Assembly: GCA_001051155.2 (NCBI GenBank)
Contig: JYIP02000007.1
Span: 188,342-252,341, forward strand
Source: Chrysoporthe austroafricana
Lineage: Eukaryota; Ascomycota; Sordariomycetes; Diaporthales; Cryphonectriaceae
Direction: 5' to 3'
DNA length: 64,000 nt
The translations under genes and the position numbers were made by a program. Shown piece by piece: positions 36,683 to 47,400 of this stretch. The first letter of the stretch is position 1, and each line of letters opens with the position of its first letter. Under the pieces are notes generated by a model that was given only the letters and a program-made list of their open reading frames with translations, was not told the origin of the DNA and did no database searches.

Positions 36683-39337
36683 ATGGCTCAACCTACTTCT
36701 GGCTTTGGCAAGGTCAAGTCCGTTCTGAGTGGAGACACCCTGATCCTGACAAACCCCAACAACCCGGCTCTCGAACGTACTCTTTCGTTGGCCTATGTCA
36801 GCGCACCACGCCTGAGTAAGGATGGCGATGAGCGCTTCGGATTCGACTCTCGAGAGTTCTTGAGGGCGCTCACCGTCGGCAAGACTGTCAAGTTCAAGGT
36901 TTTGTACACCGTGCCCAGCTCTCAGCGCGATTATGGAACGGCGGAGCTGCAAGACGGCACCCAGCTGCCCGACGATCTTGTGAAGGCGGGTTGGGTCAAG
37001 GTTCGCGAGGACGCTGGAAGGAAGGAGGATGACGAAGGAATTTTGCAGCAGATTGACACTCTCCGCGAGCTGGAGAGCAAGGCTAAGAACGAGAGCCTGG
37101 GAGTCTGGGCGACGGCTGGTGGCGTGATCGAGGTTCAGAACGACCTCGGGCACCCGCAATTCCTCGAGGAGTGGAAGGGCAAGACTGTCGAAGGTGTTGT
37201 CGAGCGGGTGCTCAGCGGTGACCGGTTGCTGGTTCGGCTCTTCTTGTCTGACAAGAAGCACCTCCAGATCATGACCCTGCTGGCTGGTATCCGCACCCCT
37301 GCCACAGCAAGGCCGATTGCCTCCACCGGCGGCACGCAGGCAGCTGAGGAATATGGCAATGAGGCGAAGGCATTTGTCGAGACCAGGCTTCTGCAGCGCC
37401 GCGTCAAGGTGCACATCCTGGGAGCCAGCCCCCAGGGCCAGCTCGTAGCCACTGTCCTGCACCCCAACGGAAACGTCGCCGAGTTCCTTCTTCAGGAAGG
37501 TCTGGCTCGATGCAACGACTTCCACTCCACCATGCTCGGCGACAAGATGGCTGCTCTGCGTGGAGCGGAGAGAAAGGCTCAGGGCAACAAGTTAAGACTA
37601 CACAAGAACCACGTCGCCAAGGCGGATGCCAAAGAATCCGAGATGACTGTCTCGAAGATCATCAGCGCGGATACCATCCTCGTAAGGAATAAGACGGGCG
37701 AGGAGAAGCGCATCAACTTCAGCAGCGTCCGCGGGCCCAGGACCAACGAGGTATCGGAGGCCGCCTTCAAGGACGAGGCGAAGGAGTTCCTGCGCAAGAA
37801 AATTATTGGGAAACACGTCAAGGTGACCGTCGATGGATCCAAGCCCGCCGCGGACGGTTTTGAGGCTCGCGATGTTGCAACTGTCACCCAGAATGGCAAG
37901 AACATTGGCTTGACCCTGGTGCAAGAGGGCTACGCCTCGGTTGTGCGCCACCGCAAGGATGATACTGACCGGTCGCCCAACTATGATGAGCTGCTTGCTG
38001 CACAGGAGACGGCGAAGGGGGAGAAGAAGGGAATGTGGTCTGGAAAGGCCCCGAAGTCTAAGACTCTCGTCGATGCATCGGAGAGTTTGCAGAGGGCCAA
38101 GATGAACCTGGGCACTCTCCAACGTCAGAAGAAGGTGCCTGGCATTGTTGACTTCTGCAAGTCCGGATCTCGCTTTACCATCCTGATCCCTCGTGAGGGT
38201 GTCAAGCTGACCCTCGTCCTGGCTGGCATCCGTGCCCCCCGAGCTGGTCGCTCGCCAGAGGAGAAGGGTGAGCCATTCGGCAATGAGGCCCTGGAGCTGG
38301 CAAACAAGCGTTGCAACCAGCGGGACGTCGAGATCGATGTTCACGACATCGACAAGATCGGAGGCTTCATTGGCGACCTCTACGTCGGGCGCGAGAGCTT
38401 TGCCAAGGTGCTCGTCGAGGAGGGCCTAGCCTCTGTTCACCAATATTCTGCTGAGAAGTCTGGTAACGCGGCGGAACTCAACGCGGCGGAGAAGAGGGCG
38501 AAGGAGGGCCGCAAAGGTCTGTGGCGCGACTGGGACCCGTCACAGGAACAGGAGGAAGAGGAGGAAGATGCGCCAGCTGAGACTGTGGCCAATGATGCTC
38601 CAGTTAACATCAAGCGCGAGTACCGCGAGATCTCGGTCACCAGCATCGATGACAACGGCAGGATCAAGATCCAGGAGGTGGGCCAGGGCACGGCCCTGCT
38701 GGACCAGCTGTCGTCGAGGTTCCAGAAGTTCCACCTGGACCCCAAGAATAACACCCGCATCAAGGGTGCACCCAAGGCTGGCGACCTGGTGGCCGCTAAG
38801 TGGTCCGAGGATGGCTGCTGGTACCGAGCACGGATCCGATCCAACGACCGAGCAGCACAGCAGGCAGAGGTCGTCTTCATCGACTACGGCAACACGGAGA
38901 AGTTCCCGTGGAGCGAGCTGCGGCCCCTAGACCAGCCCGAATTCAGCACGCAGAAGCTGAAGGCACAGGCCGCGGATGCATCCCTCTCGCTCCTGCAGCT
39001 ACCAACGGCGCCGCAGTACTTCAATGAGACCAGGGCCTTCCTGACCGAGGTCCTCTCGAGCAAGGCCAAGTGGATCGTGAGCTACGACTTCGCCGACTCC
39101 AAGGAGGGCCTGACCTACATCACGGTGTACGAGGACAAAGAACCCCGGCCGAAGGCGCACGAGTCCATCAACCGCGAGGTCCTGCTCGAAGGGCTTGGGA
39201 TGGTACCCCGGAAGCTGAAGGGCTGGGAGCGCAGCCCCGCGTTCAGCGAGATACTGAAGGCCTACAAGGAGGCAGAGAGCGAGGCGAAGGAGAACCGCGC
39301 AGGCATGTGGGAGTACGGTGATCTCACAGAGGACTAG
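36683..39337 (+). CDS. SND1: Tudor-SN protein (staphylococcal nuclease-like repeats plus Tudor)
   Basis: Homologue of SND1/Tudor-SN, a cytoplasmic RNA-binding protein connected with RNA decay, splicing and stress granules. Intronless, 884 residues. Four SNase-like OB-fold repeats occupy about residues 1-660; examples are GKVKSVLSGDTLILTNP, GVVERVLSGDRLLVRLFL and VDFCKSGSRFTILIP, with the LVLAGIRAPR type of strand following. An acidic linker (EQEEEEEDAPAE) leads to the Tudor domain at about 691-752, with GDLVAAKWSEDGCWYRARI and FIDYGNTEKFPW, the aromatic-cage region. The C-terminus is a partial fifth SNase fold into which the Tudor domain is inserted, matching the standard SND1 layout. The ATG at 36683 is preferred over the in-frame 36638 because homology to the family begins immediately after it. 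Confidence 0.95.
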   Translation: MAQPTSGFGKVKSVLSGDTLILTNPNNPALERTLSLAYVSAPRLSKDGDERFGFDSREFLRALTVGKTVKFKVLYTVPSSQRDYGTAELQDGTQLPDDLVKAGWVKVREDAGRKEDDEGILQQIDTLRELESKAKNESLGVWATAGGVIEVQNDLGHPQFLEEWKGKTVEGVVERVLSGDRLLVRLFLSDKKHLQIMTLLAGIRTPATARPIASTGGTQAAEEYGNEAKAFVETRLLQRRVKVHILGASPQGQLVATVLHPNGNVAEFLLQEGLARCNDFHSTMLGDKMAALRGAERKAQGNKLRLHKNHVAKADAKESEMTVSKIISADTILVRNKTGEEKRINFSSVRGPRTNEVSEAAFKDEAKEFLRKKIIGKHVKVTVDGSKPAADGFEARDVATVTQNGKNIGLTLVQEGYASVVRHRKDDTDRSPNYDELLAAQETAKGEKKGMWSGKAPKSKTLVDASESLQRAKMNLGTLQRQKKVPGIVDFCKSGSRFTILIPREGVKLTLVLAGIRAPRAGRSPEEKGEPFGNEALELANKRCNQRDVEIDVHDIDKIGGFIGDLYVGRESFAKVLVEEGLASVHQYSAEKSGNAAELNAAEKRAKEGRKGLWRDWDPSQEQEEEEEDAPAETVANDAPVNIKREYREISVTSIDDNGRIKIQEVGQGTALLDQLSSRFQKFHLDPKNNTRIKGAPKAGDLVAAKWSEDGCWYRARIRSNDRAAQQAEVVFIDYGNTEKFPWSELRPLDQPEFSTQKLKAQAADASLSLLQLPTAPQYFNETRAFLTEVLSSKAKWIVSYDFADSKEGLTYITVYEDKEPRPKAHESINREVLLEGLGMVPRKLKGWERSPAFSEILKAYKEAESEAKENRAGMWEYGDLTED

Positions 39338-40853
39338 GTGCTGGTGTGACCGATGCCTCCCCCTTCGACATTCTTAGTCCCTTTCTCATCCACAATCCAA
39401 ATCCGGAAGGGACATAAAAAAAAAAAATACCTCGCTGCGAAACATCACATCTCACTACAAAATTGGGACGGCGGGAAACGGCCTGTTGGTAGGGGGAAAG
39501 GAGATCACAAAAGCATCTGTATGCAAACATACTCACTGGGCAGTTGACAGAAGGAGTGGCAGACTAGAGCCGTGCGGACTAGTAGTAGCAGACTTAACTT
39601 GGGAATGCAGTCTGCCACGGCAAGTCAGGCCTGTCTCTGTTGTGATATCGGCGTGATCATGTGCGGGACCCTACCAGAATGTCTCCCGACTTGCTGTCGT
39701 ACAGTAAGTGACGACAAGATCTACTGCACGATATGATGCCGCAGGAGATTGGCCATTCCACTGGTGTTTTCAGTGTCCTCTCTGGTGGTCGGCCTCCCCT
39801 TGGTTGACGGTCCTCTTGTCTGTGGTGTGACTCGTGTCTGCCGGGACCACCCAGGCCTGACATCCTTCTCATGCTGAGCATACGACTGTGTACCTACTTA
39901 CCGCCTCGGCTCGAGTTGGCAGGGTGAGTGTTCTCCGTGCCTAGTCGCCCTGCGACTTGTTAGGGCAGTAGTCAAACGCTCTACTCGCCGGCGGGAGGGT
40001 GGGCCGGGCATGCCCGCCAAGCGTCTCAACAAGGAGCGCCTGCGTCGGGTCTACATAGTAGTAGTGCATAGAACGAATGCATCCTCTTGAAATGGGACCG
40101 GCCAGCAGCAATGCTTCGTCAACAGGCCGGAGGGCGGATCGACTGCCAGTCCCCCTTGCATATCGTTGGGGTACCCGCAGATCCGTCCGGCCTGGGGTGC
40201 TGAATAAGAGCCTAGAAGCTGGGGGGCGTGAGCCCTGCAGGCTGAGCACGCTTAGGTACTGTATGTAACAAGATCCCAGGGCACCAGGGGTGCGTTTTGG
40301 GGGGGCCCTTCGAGGAAGAGGGGCTCAGGGTGAGAGGGGCAGGGCGCCGACCCCGCACCCCCCCTCAGTAAGAACTCCGGTGCAGGCGGGCATCCAGAGA
40401 GGCCAGGAGGCGGGGACCACACCCATGAACACACAGGAGTGATACGAGGGACGATGGCTCACGATCCCGCCGCTCGATCGCTCTTGAAGGGAAAGCAAGT
40501 GAGCCAGAGGGCTGCCGCAGGACAGAGGTCGAGGTCGAGGTCGTGGAGGCGAAGAGTGACGGGCACCCGAAAAGCTCTGACGTAGGCCGGGCCCATAATT
40601 AACAAATATCGACGTCGCCGAGGGGCGAGCTCACGTCAAGGATACATAAATGCCTCGACGGGCAGTTGTCCCCCGGTCTCCCTCCCGTCACAGCCGATAG
40701 TTTTCGCGACCTGAGCTCCGTCAACTGACAACAACCAACACCAACCCCAGCACATCATCCTCTATTCCATCGTCCTCGCACACTGACTGCCCCGTCCGAG
40801 GGCTTCTTCGCAGCAAGCAGACAACAGCCGCACCGCATCGCACCACACCCAAG
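39338..40853. other. Intergenic; TAL1 promoter at the right
   Basis: An A9 run at 39419-39427 follows the SND1 stop. No gene is supported. The last 200 bases are a pyrimidine-rich leader before the transaldolase ATG, with a TATA-like ACATAAATG at about 40644. Confidence 0.5.
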
Positions 40854-41951
40854 ATGAGCTCCTCTCTCGACCAGCTCAAGGCCTCCGGCACCGTCGTCGT
40901 CTCCGACTCTGGTGACTTCGCCTCCATCGGCAAATACAAGCCCCAGGATGCGACGACCAACCCTTCTCTGATCCTCGCCGCCTCCAAGAAGGCCGAGTAC
41001 GCCAAGCTGATGGATGTCGCCATCGCCTACGCCAAGGAGCGCAAGAGCAGCGCCGACATCGACACACAGGTTGATGCTGCCCTGGACCGCCTCCTCGTCG
41101 AGTTCGGCAAGGAGATCCTCAAGATCATCCCCGGCAAGGTGTCCACCGAGGTGGACGCCCGCTTCTCCTTCGACACCAAGGCCAGCGTCGACAAGGCGCT
41201 GCACATCATCGAGGTACGCTGCCACTCGTAACAAACCCATACCCCCCCCCCAAAACGCCTGCCCCCAAAAAAACCAAACCCGGGAGGACAAGGTGACGAG
41301 AGGGCTGACGCTCGCATGCCGGACCTCCAGCTGTACAAGGAGCAGGGCATCCCCAAGGAGCGCATCCTGATCAAGATCGCCTCCACGTGGGAGGGCATCA
41401 AGGCCGCCGAGATCCTGCAGCGCGACCACGGCATCAACTGCAACCTGACCCTGATGTTCAGCCTGGTGCAGGCCATCGCCGCCGCCGAGGCCGGCGCTTT
41501 CCTCATCTCCCCCTTTGTGGGTCGCATCCTCGACTGGTTCAAGGCACACACCAAGAAGGAGTATGCCAAGGAGGAGGATCCCGGTGTCGCCTCCGTCAAG
41601 AGCATCTTCAACTACTACAAGAAGTTCGGTTACAACACCATCGTCATGGGTGCCTCCTTCCGCAACACCGGCGAGATTACCGAGCTGGCTGGCTGCGACT
41701 ACCTGACCATCGCCCCTAGCCTGCTTGAGGAGCTCATGAACTCCCAGGAGGCCGTCCCCAAAAAGCTCGAGGCCGGCGCCGCGAGCAGTCTCAGCCTCGA
41801 GAAGAAGTCCTACATCCAGAACGAGGCCGACTTCCGCTTCGACTTCAACGAGGATCAGATGGCCGTCGAGAAGCTGCGCGAGGGCATCAGCAAGTTTGCG
41901 GCCGACGCCATCACGCTGAAGGACATCCTCAAGAACAAGCTGACCGCCTAA
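40854..41951 (+). CDS. TAL1: Transaldolase (two exons)
   Basis: Cytosolic enzyme of the non-oxidative pentose phosphate pathway; it moves a dihydroxyacetone unit from sedoheptulose 7-phosphate to glyceraldehyde 3-phosphate. Exons 40854-41213 and 41331-41951 give 326 residues, close to yeast Tal1. The intron (GTACGC...CCAG, 117 bases) contains C and A homopolymers. The N-terminal signature [13 protein letters not shown] is present. The Schiff-base lysine lies in [12 protein letters not shown], just after the splice. [11 protein letters not shown] and [10 protein letters not shown] follow in the usual order, and [10 protein letters not shown] and [10 protein letters not shown] near the C-terminus match the family. 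The long antisense open frame across this gene is a shadow of its GC-rich codon usage. Confidence 0.97.
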
Positions 41952-42395
41952 GGGCGCGGGGGGGCAGGGCGGGAGCGTTGGAGGCTGGGATACGTGAACC
42001 AGGGAGAATGAAAATAGCGTGCATAGAAGACCCATTACGAAATCAAAACCTGTCACAAGTCGGTTGGCTGTATGCCGGGGAGCACCTCATCTGTGAAACT
42101 GAAGCAGTGCCTTGCCCTGATGATGCATGCGTCTTGACGACCTTAGGAGCCTGCGTGCAGAGAGCAGGTCCGGTCCCTTAGCCATGGATTGATACGGGCA
42201 GTCATGGTCAAGGACCGCATCCTTCGATCGCACGAGACCGAGGCGCCCTATGCGTGCTCTTCTGGAAGACATGAGCGCAAGGACAGCACCTGGCCCCGTC
42301 GTTCGTGGGCTGTTCGTCTCTCCCGACAAGGGACTGCTAGCCTCCTAGCTGCGCCGCCATGGCAATGTGTATAACTGCTGAGAGTCCGGCAGGCT
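41952..42395. other. TAL1 3' flank
   Basis: No gene seen. A minus-strand open frame ends at 42396 from the right, so this is a convergent 3' junction. Confidence 0.5.
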
Positions 42396-42782
42396 TCATT
42401 TATCCTCGTTCTGCCTCATGGTACTTGTGGGTTTCTTCCGCGAGATCGCCCTTCTCAACTTCTCCCTTTCGGCCTCGCTGATACCTTGCTCCTCACCGCC
42501 GTGACCCCTGTACTCCTCGAAGATCTGGTCCAGGGAGCGATCTAGTGCCGCACAATCGCACTCGTCCTGGTCACCGTCGAGGTCTCCAGCCGACGTCCCG
42601 TCCTGCTGGCCCCAGCCCAGCTGCCAGTCGTCCCCAAAGTCTGGCCCCACCACGTGTCCGACTTCAACATCCCCCCCAGTCACTCCAGGAGCGGCGGCAT
42701 TCCAGCCATCGCTGGTGCCCATCCCTTTTCCAAATCCGTCCAGCGAATACCCGAGCCTCTCCATCCTAGCTGCACGGACCAC
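42396..42782 (-). other. Open frame continuing in phase after the UBC13 stop codon
   Basis: An ATG at 42764 or a GTG at 42782 opens a frame ending at 42396, but the same frame is open without interruption from the UBC13 stop codon (TAG, 42899-42897). The full open stretch is about 167 codons. The predicted segment is hydrophilic and Gly/Asp-rich in its middle (GDLDGDQDECDCAALD). It ends in a basic helix-like tail (EREKLRRAISRKK). I recognise no domain. It could be an independent small gene, an unspliced or alternatively spliced UBC13 extension, stop-codon readthrough, or a chance open frame in GC-rich 3' flank. Confidence 0.35.
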
Positions 42783-42896
42783 TACCTTGCCAGCGTCCGT
42801 ACCGTCCGTTGAGGTCTGTTGCTTGTCGGCTTCCCGAGGCTCCGGGGCAGTATCACCACCCCTCGGAGAAGGCCCAGAAGCACGAGACAGGCCGTC

Positions 42897-43675
42897 CTAC
42901 TGCGCGTCGGGCTTGGCGTACTTCCGGGTCCACTCGCGGGCAGTCTCGATGGCGGCCTTCTCGTCCTCCTTCCAGGCCTTGGCGACCTCGGCGGCGAGGG
43001 GATCGTCCGGGTTGGGGGCGCCAAGCAGGGCCTGGATAGAGAGGAGGATGGTGCGGATCTGAAGAGCGGGAGACCAATTGTCTGAGCGGGATCACGAAAC
43101 ATACACAAGTCAGCTATGCGGGCCCTTCTGAAGTATCTTGGGGAGACGAAACAGAAAGAAACGGACAGAAAAAAAGACAAAAAAAAAGAGGGGGGGCCGG
43201 CCCGGAGCCGGAGGGGCAATGCGTACTTTTCAAAACGTCAAGGCAGATGCGGCCCAGCTTGTCGACGTTGGGGTGGAAGATCTTGGTCAGAAAGCGGATC
43301 TTGGGAGGGACCATGGGGTAGTCGTCGGGGAGGAAGAGCTCGAGCTTGAAGTTTCCGCCTGACAGAGACAAAAAGAACAGGTCAGCGGGCTATACGGCAT
43401 ACCTGAGGCAGGGCGCCTGCTCGTGCGTCCGGGGTTTGGTTGGTATACCTTCGTATGGTGAGGAATCGGGGCCGTCGATGGTAACGTCGAAGTAGCGGAG
43501 GTTTTCGGGGTGAGGGACGGCGCTGATACCAGGCACACTGCGGCACATGTGTCAGAGGACAAGAAGCTTTTAGGCAGAGGGAGCCTCCAGCAGAGGAGGC
43601 GGAGACGTTGGGGGCGGCATACGGTTCGGCCATCAGGCGCTCTGTTTCCTTCAGGATCCTCTTGGGCAAGGCCAT
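42897..43675 (-). CDS. UBC13: Ubc13-type ubiquitin-conjugating enzyme E2 (four exons)
   Basis: E2 enzyme expected to pair with an Mms2-type partner to build Lys63-linked ubiquitin chains in post-replication DNA repair. Exons 43675-43623, 43537-43449, 43358-43227 and 43081-42897 give 152 residues, the normal length. Introns start GTATGC, GTATAC and [24 protein letters not shown] at the start is nearly the family consensus. [16 protein letters not shown] contains the catalytic cysteine, and [17 protein letters not shown] matches the conserved region after it. The protein ends KPDAQ at TAG 42899-42897. The gene is divergent from the SEA3-like gene, with about 810 bases between start codons. Confidence 0.95.
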
Positions 43676-44485
43676 GTTGTGTGGATGACAGGAATGGAAC
43701 GGTAGCGTTGCGACGGTGCGGGTGAGTCCTCCGGAGGATCTCGCAGGTCGTCAGGGAGGCTCCGGGGCCGTCTTCCTGAGAGAGACAATGACACGAGAGG
43801 GTCGAGGGTCGGGAGTCGAGGACGGCAGGGTGATGTGTTCGTTGCGGATATCACGGGCTGGTGTCCAGCCCACGTCGTAAATCGCAGAGGCTGGTCACAG
43901 ACGTCTTGTGCAGGACAGCGCACTGCACGACACTAGATGATGGGAGGGAGAGCCTCTGTACGGAAAAGCGTCTAGCGGGGGGGATGTCGGTCCGGGTCAG
44001 CAGGTTGCAGTCAGGTACTCATGACGCTATCGTCGAGCGTTTTCACGAGACGAGAACAAAACAAGCAACAGCACCACTAGGGTACTGGGGGGGGGCGCCA
44101 GTGGGGGCCGGGGTAAACCTCGGCGGCGGCTGATTAGATAAGGACGGCCATCAACCCTGACCAGGCGTTCCAGGGTCTACAGTACTACCTAGGTACATAC
44201 AATATGTACCCAAAACGTCGATTGACGATACGTAGTCACGCCGCCGGCTCGACCTCATCCCCAACCTCATCCTCGACCTCGACTCGAGATTGGTTCCGAC
44301 CTCGCCGCGTTCAGGTCTCAGAGATGGGAATATGAGCTGCCCCGCCAGGCCTGTCTGCCGACTTGGACGGTGAACCCCCCCCCCTTCTCGACCGGCACTG
44401 TCGCTTAGAGATGCCCCCTAGGTCACGCTGAGCATGCGTCTACTGTTCAGCGACCCGATTCCGCATCAGACTCGAACTCACCAAA
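43676..44485. promoter_or_regulatory. Divergent promoter region of UBC13 and SEA3
   Basis: This 810-base stretch lies between two divergent start codons and should hold both promoters. It contains several C or G homopolymer runs (for example G9 near 44089 and C9 near 44376). No coding frame is supported. Confidence 0.5.
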
Positions 44486-47400
44486 ATGCCTTCGGCCTTT
44501 GACCAGCTGAAGGCCTCGGCCTCGCAGAAGAAGACGAAGATCATAAAGTCTGCCTACGACAGCGAGAGCTTCGACGCCGATGGGACCATCCATGTCGACG
44601 GCCTAGTCGGCTCGGCCACCATCTCGCCCTCCGGACGGGATGTCGCCCTGGCGTCACCTGAAGGCCTGGCTGTCATCGATCTGGACTCTCCTTACAGCCC
44701 TCCGCGCCGCCTGAGCAGCCATGGCCTCCCGTGGCTGGTCGTTGACGTGCAGTGGTCGCCGTTTGCCGCCCGCGACTACTGGGTTGCCTCCACTGCGAAC
44801 CACCGGTGCCTGGTCTGGAACATGAACCTGAGGGATGACTCAACCTCGGGAGCCATCGAGCATTCCCTGCAGGGCCACAGCAGGGCCATCACGGACATGA
44901 ATTTCTCGGCCCATCACCCCGACTCCCTGGCAACGTGTTCCGTCGACGGCTATGTGCACTGCTGGGATCTAAGAAGGCCCCGGCAGCCCGCCATCACCTT
45001 TTGTGACTGGTTCGCCGGCGCCACACAGGTCAAATACAGCCGACAGGATCCCTTCATCATCGCTTCCTCTCATGACAGGTGGCTCCGCATCTGGGACGAG
45101 CGAAAGTCCTCCGAGCCCCTGAGGTCCATCAGCGCCCACACGTCCAAGATCTACGGTATCGACTGGAACCGCACTAGGGCTAGCGCGATCGTGACCTGTT
45201 CTCTGGATAAGAGTATCAAGTTCTGGGACTACGAGAAGGAGGGCGGTGTGCCCGAGAGGGTCATAAGGACCGACTTCCCCGTCTGGCGTGCCCGCCATAC
45301 CCCGTTTGCTTGGGGTCTGCTGGCTATGCCGCAGAATGAGCCGGGCGATCTCTACCTGTTCGACCAGCGCATGGGTAATGACACACCCAGAGATGGACCG
45401 GTCGAGCCTGTCGCGGTATTTGAGGGTCATGGAGATCACAAGGCCAGGGAGTTCCTGTGGAGGACCCGTGGCGGGATTTCGGACGATGGGGTCGACAACC
45501 GCGAATTCCAGCTTGTCTCCTGGGGTGAGGACAACAAGCTCAGGCTGACACGCCCGGAGCCGTCGATCCTAGAAGGAGTTGGGTATGTGAAGGGCATGGA
45601 GGCCGAGAAGAATTTGGTCCTGACCAGGCAGGGCGCCACGTACAAGACCTTTCGGACAGTCGATGATGGGGGCCATCACCGCAGAACAGCCACAATGAGT
45701 GATCCTCGTACAGCTGGGATGCGGCAGAGTGCCCTCACCCTTGGCATGAAGATCCCATCGTACCGGACTGGTCCGTCCTGGAAGGGCCCGTCCATGAGAG
45801 CCAAGAACGCGGGTACCAGGAAGGTCGACCGCAGCCAGGCCCAGATGAACTGGATGAAGGGAATTACTATGACCAAGAGGAAATCGAGTTCTGATCCTCC
45901 CCACCGGACAGCATCAAAGGATTCCAGCATGTTTGGGCCATTCTTGCAACAGGACTACTGGGCAGAGCCCGAGACCCTTCAGGAGGAGTTCGTGCGAATC
46001 AGCGAGCAGCTCCCTAACGTCAAGTGGGACAGCATAGACATGGACAACCTCATACTCAACGCTTCGCTCAAGGGGCCCTGGGGCGTTAATGAGGAGGATA
46101 TTTTCCTCAAGGTCAAAGTCGACATTCCTCATGCGTACCCGAAGAACAGGGCGCCCAAGTTTATCATAGAGAATAATGCCTTCATGCTAGAAGGCGCTCA
46201 TGAGAAGCTGGAAACAGAGGTCCATCAGATCGGTGAACAATACTTGAAAAGGAAGCAGAACTGTCTTGCAGCGGCCTTCTCCTATCTGTTGGGAGAGACT
46301 AACCTGGCGGAAAGTACAAATTTCTTCAGGAACGTACGAGATCTCGATGACGACATTGATGTGCTCGCAGACGAGAGCTCCAGCGAGGATTCCGACAACG
46401 ATATACCCGCGGGTGGCTCGGCAGCAATGTCTCAGGAGCTGACGGCAAGCGTTGAGATCGAGAACACTCTCGCACCTATCACCCGTCCTACAGTGCCCCC
46501 GGTGTACAGGACATGCGGTGCTCGGTTTTCAAATGACGGGCGACTGGTAACCTTCTTTCCTACGAAAGAGGCCAAGGCCCTGCTCTCCAACCCCGGCGAC
46601 ACCTTCAAAGAAAAGCCCAAAGACCAGCCAACGTTTGCTGGTTTTGGCCGTCTCGCTCATGACTCCCCTCCGCTCCGCAAGCGATATCCTGATGGCGAGG
46701 CCTCGGCCACCGATGATTTATCAGCGCTTTCAGATGATTCAGATGACTCTTCGTCATCCAGCGATTCTGAGTTGACGACCATGCACAAGATCAGCCTCTG
46801 GTACCGCCCAGAGCGTCGCCTTCACAAGGCATGGAGTGCAAATGAGTCTCTCCGATCCAGTGGTGGGGGCACTGGTGCCGGGACGGGCACAGGCACTGGG
46901 ACGAGTCGGCGCCGCACCGGGCGGTCGAAAAACGTTGTTATACTCTTCGATGTCCGGGACATGCTCCCTTCCAGGAAGCAATTTGCTCAAGAGTATGCCA
47001 TATTCGGTGACGGGGCTCAAGTGTGCGCGCACAACGCTCGAGTTGCAGATAAGTACGGCTACCCAGATATGGTCAACATCTGGAAGTATGCGGCTCTACT
47101 TCTGAGGTCGGACATCCCGCTGGAGATGCGCGAACCGCGCCAGAAGAACAAGTCAGTGCTTGTCATCGCCAAAGATGTCCTCTCGAGGTATAGAGATGGC
47201 GGATGTCCAGCAAACGAAGTCGAGCTTTTGACAGGCCGCGTCAAGTGGGGCCATCATCCTCTTGCCCAGGAATTCGTCAAAGACCTTTTTAAGTACTTTG
47301 AGCAGCTGGCAGATATTCAGATGCTGGCAATGCTGTCTTGCATATTTGGAGAGTCGTCCACCGATGACCCTGTGCCTTATGCCGAATCACGTCTTCCCCA

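Noticed and set aside
36671..38344. Long minus-strand frames opposite the Tudor-SN gene
   Set aside because: Antisense shadows of a 2.65-kb intronless gene; no domain of their own.
40755..42056. 433-codon minus-strand frame opposite transaldolase
   Set aside because: Antisense shadow of GC-rich coding sequence; the plus strand encodes a full transaldolase with an intron in frame.
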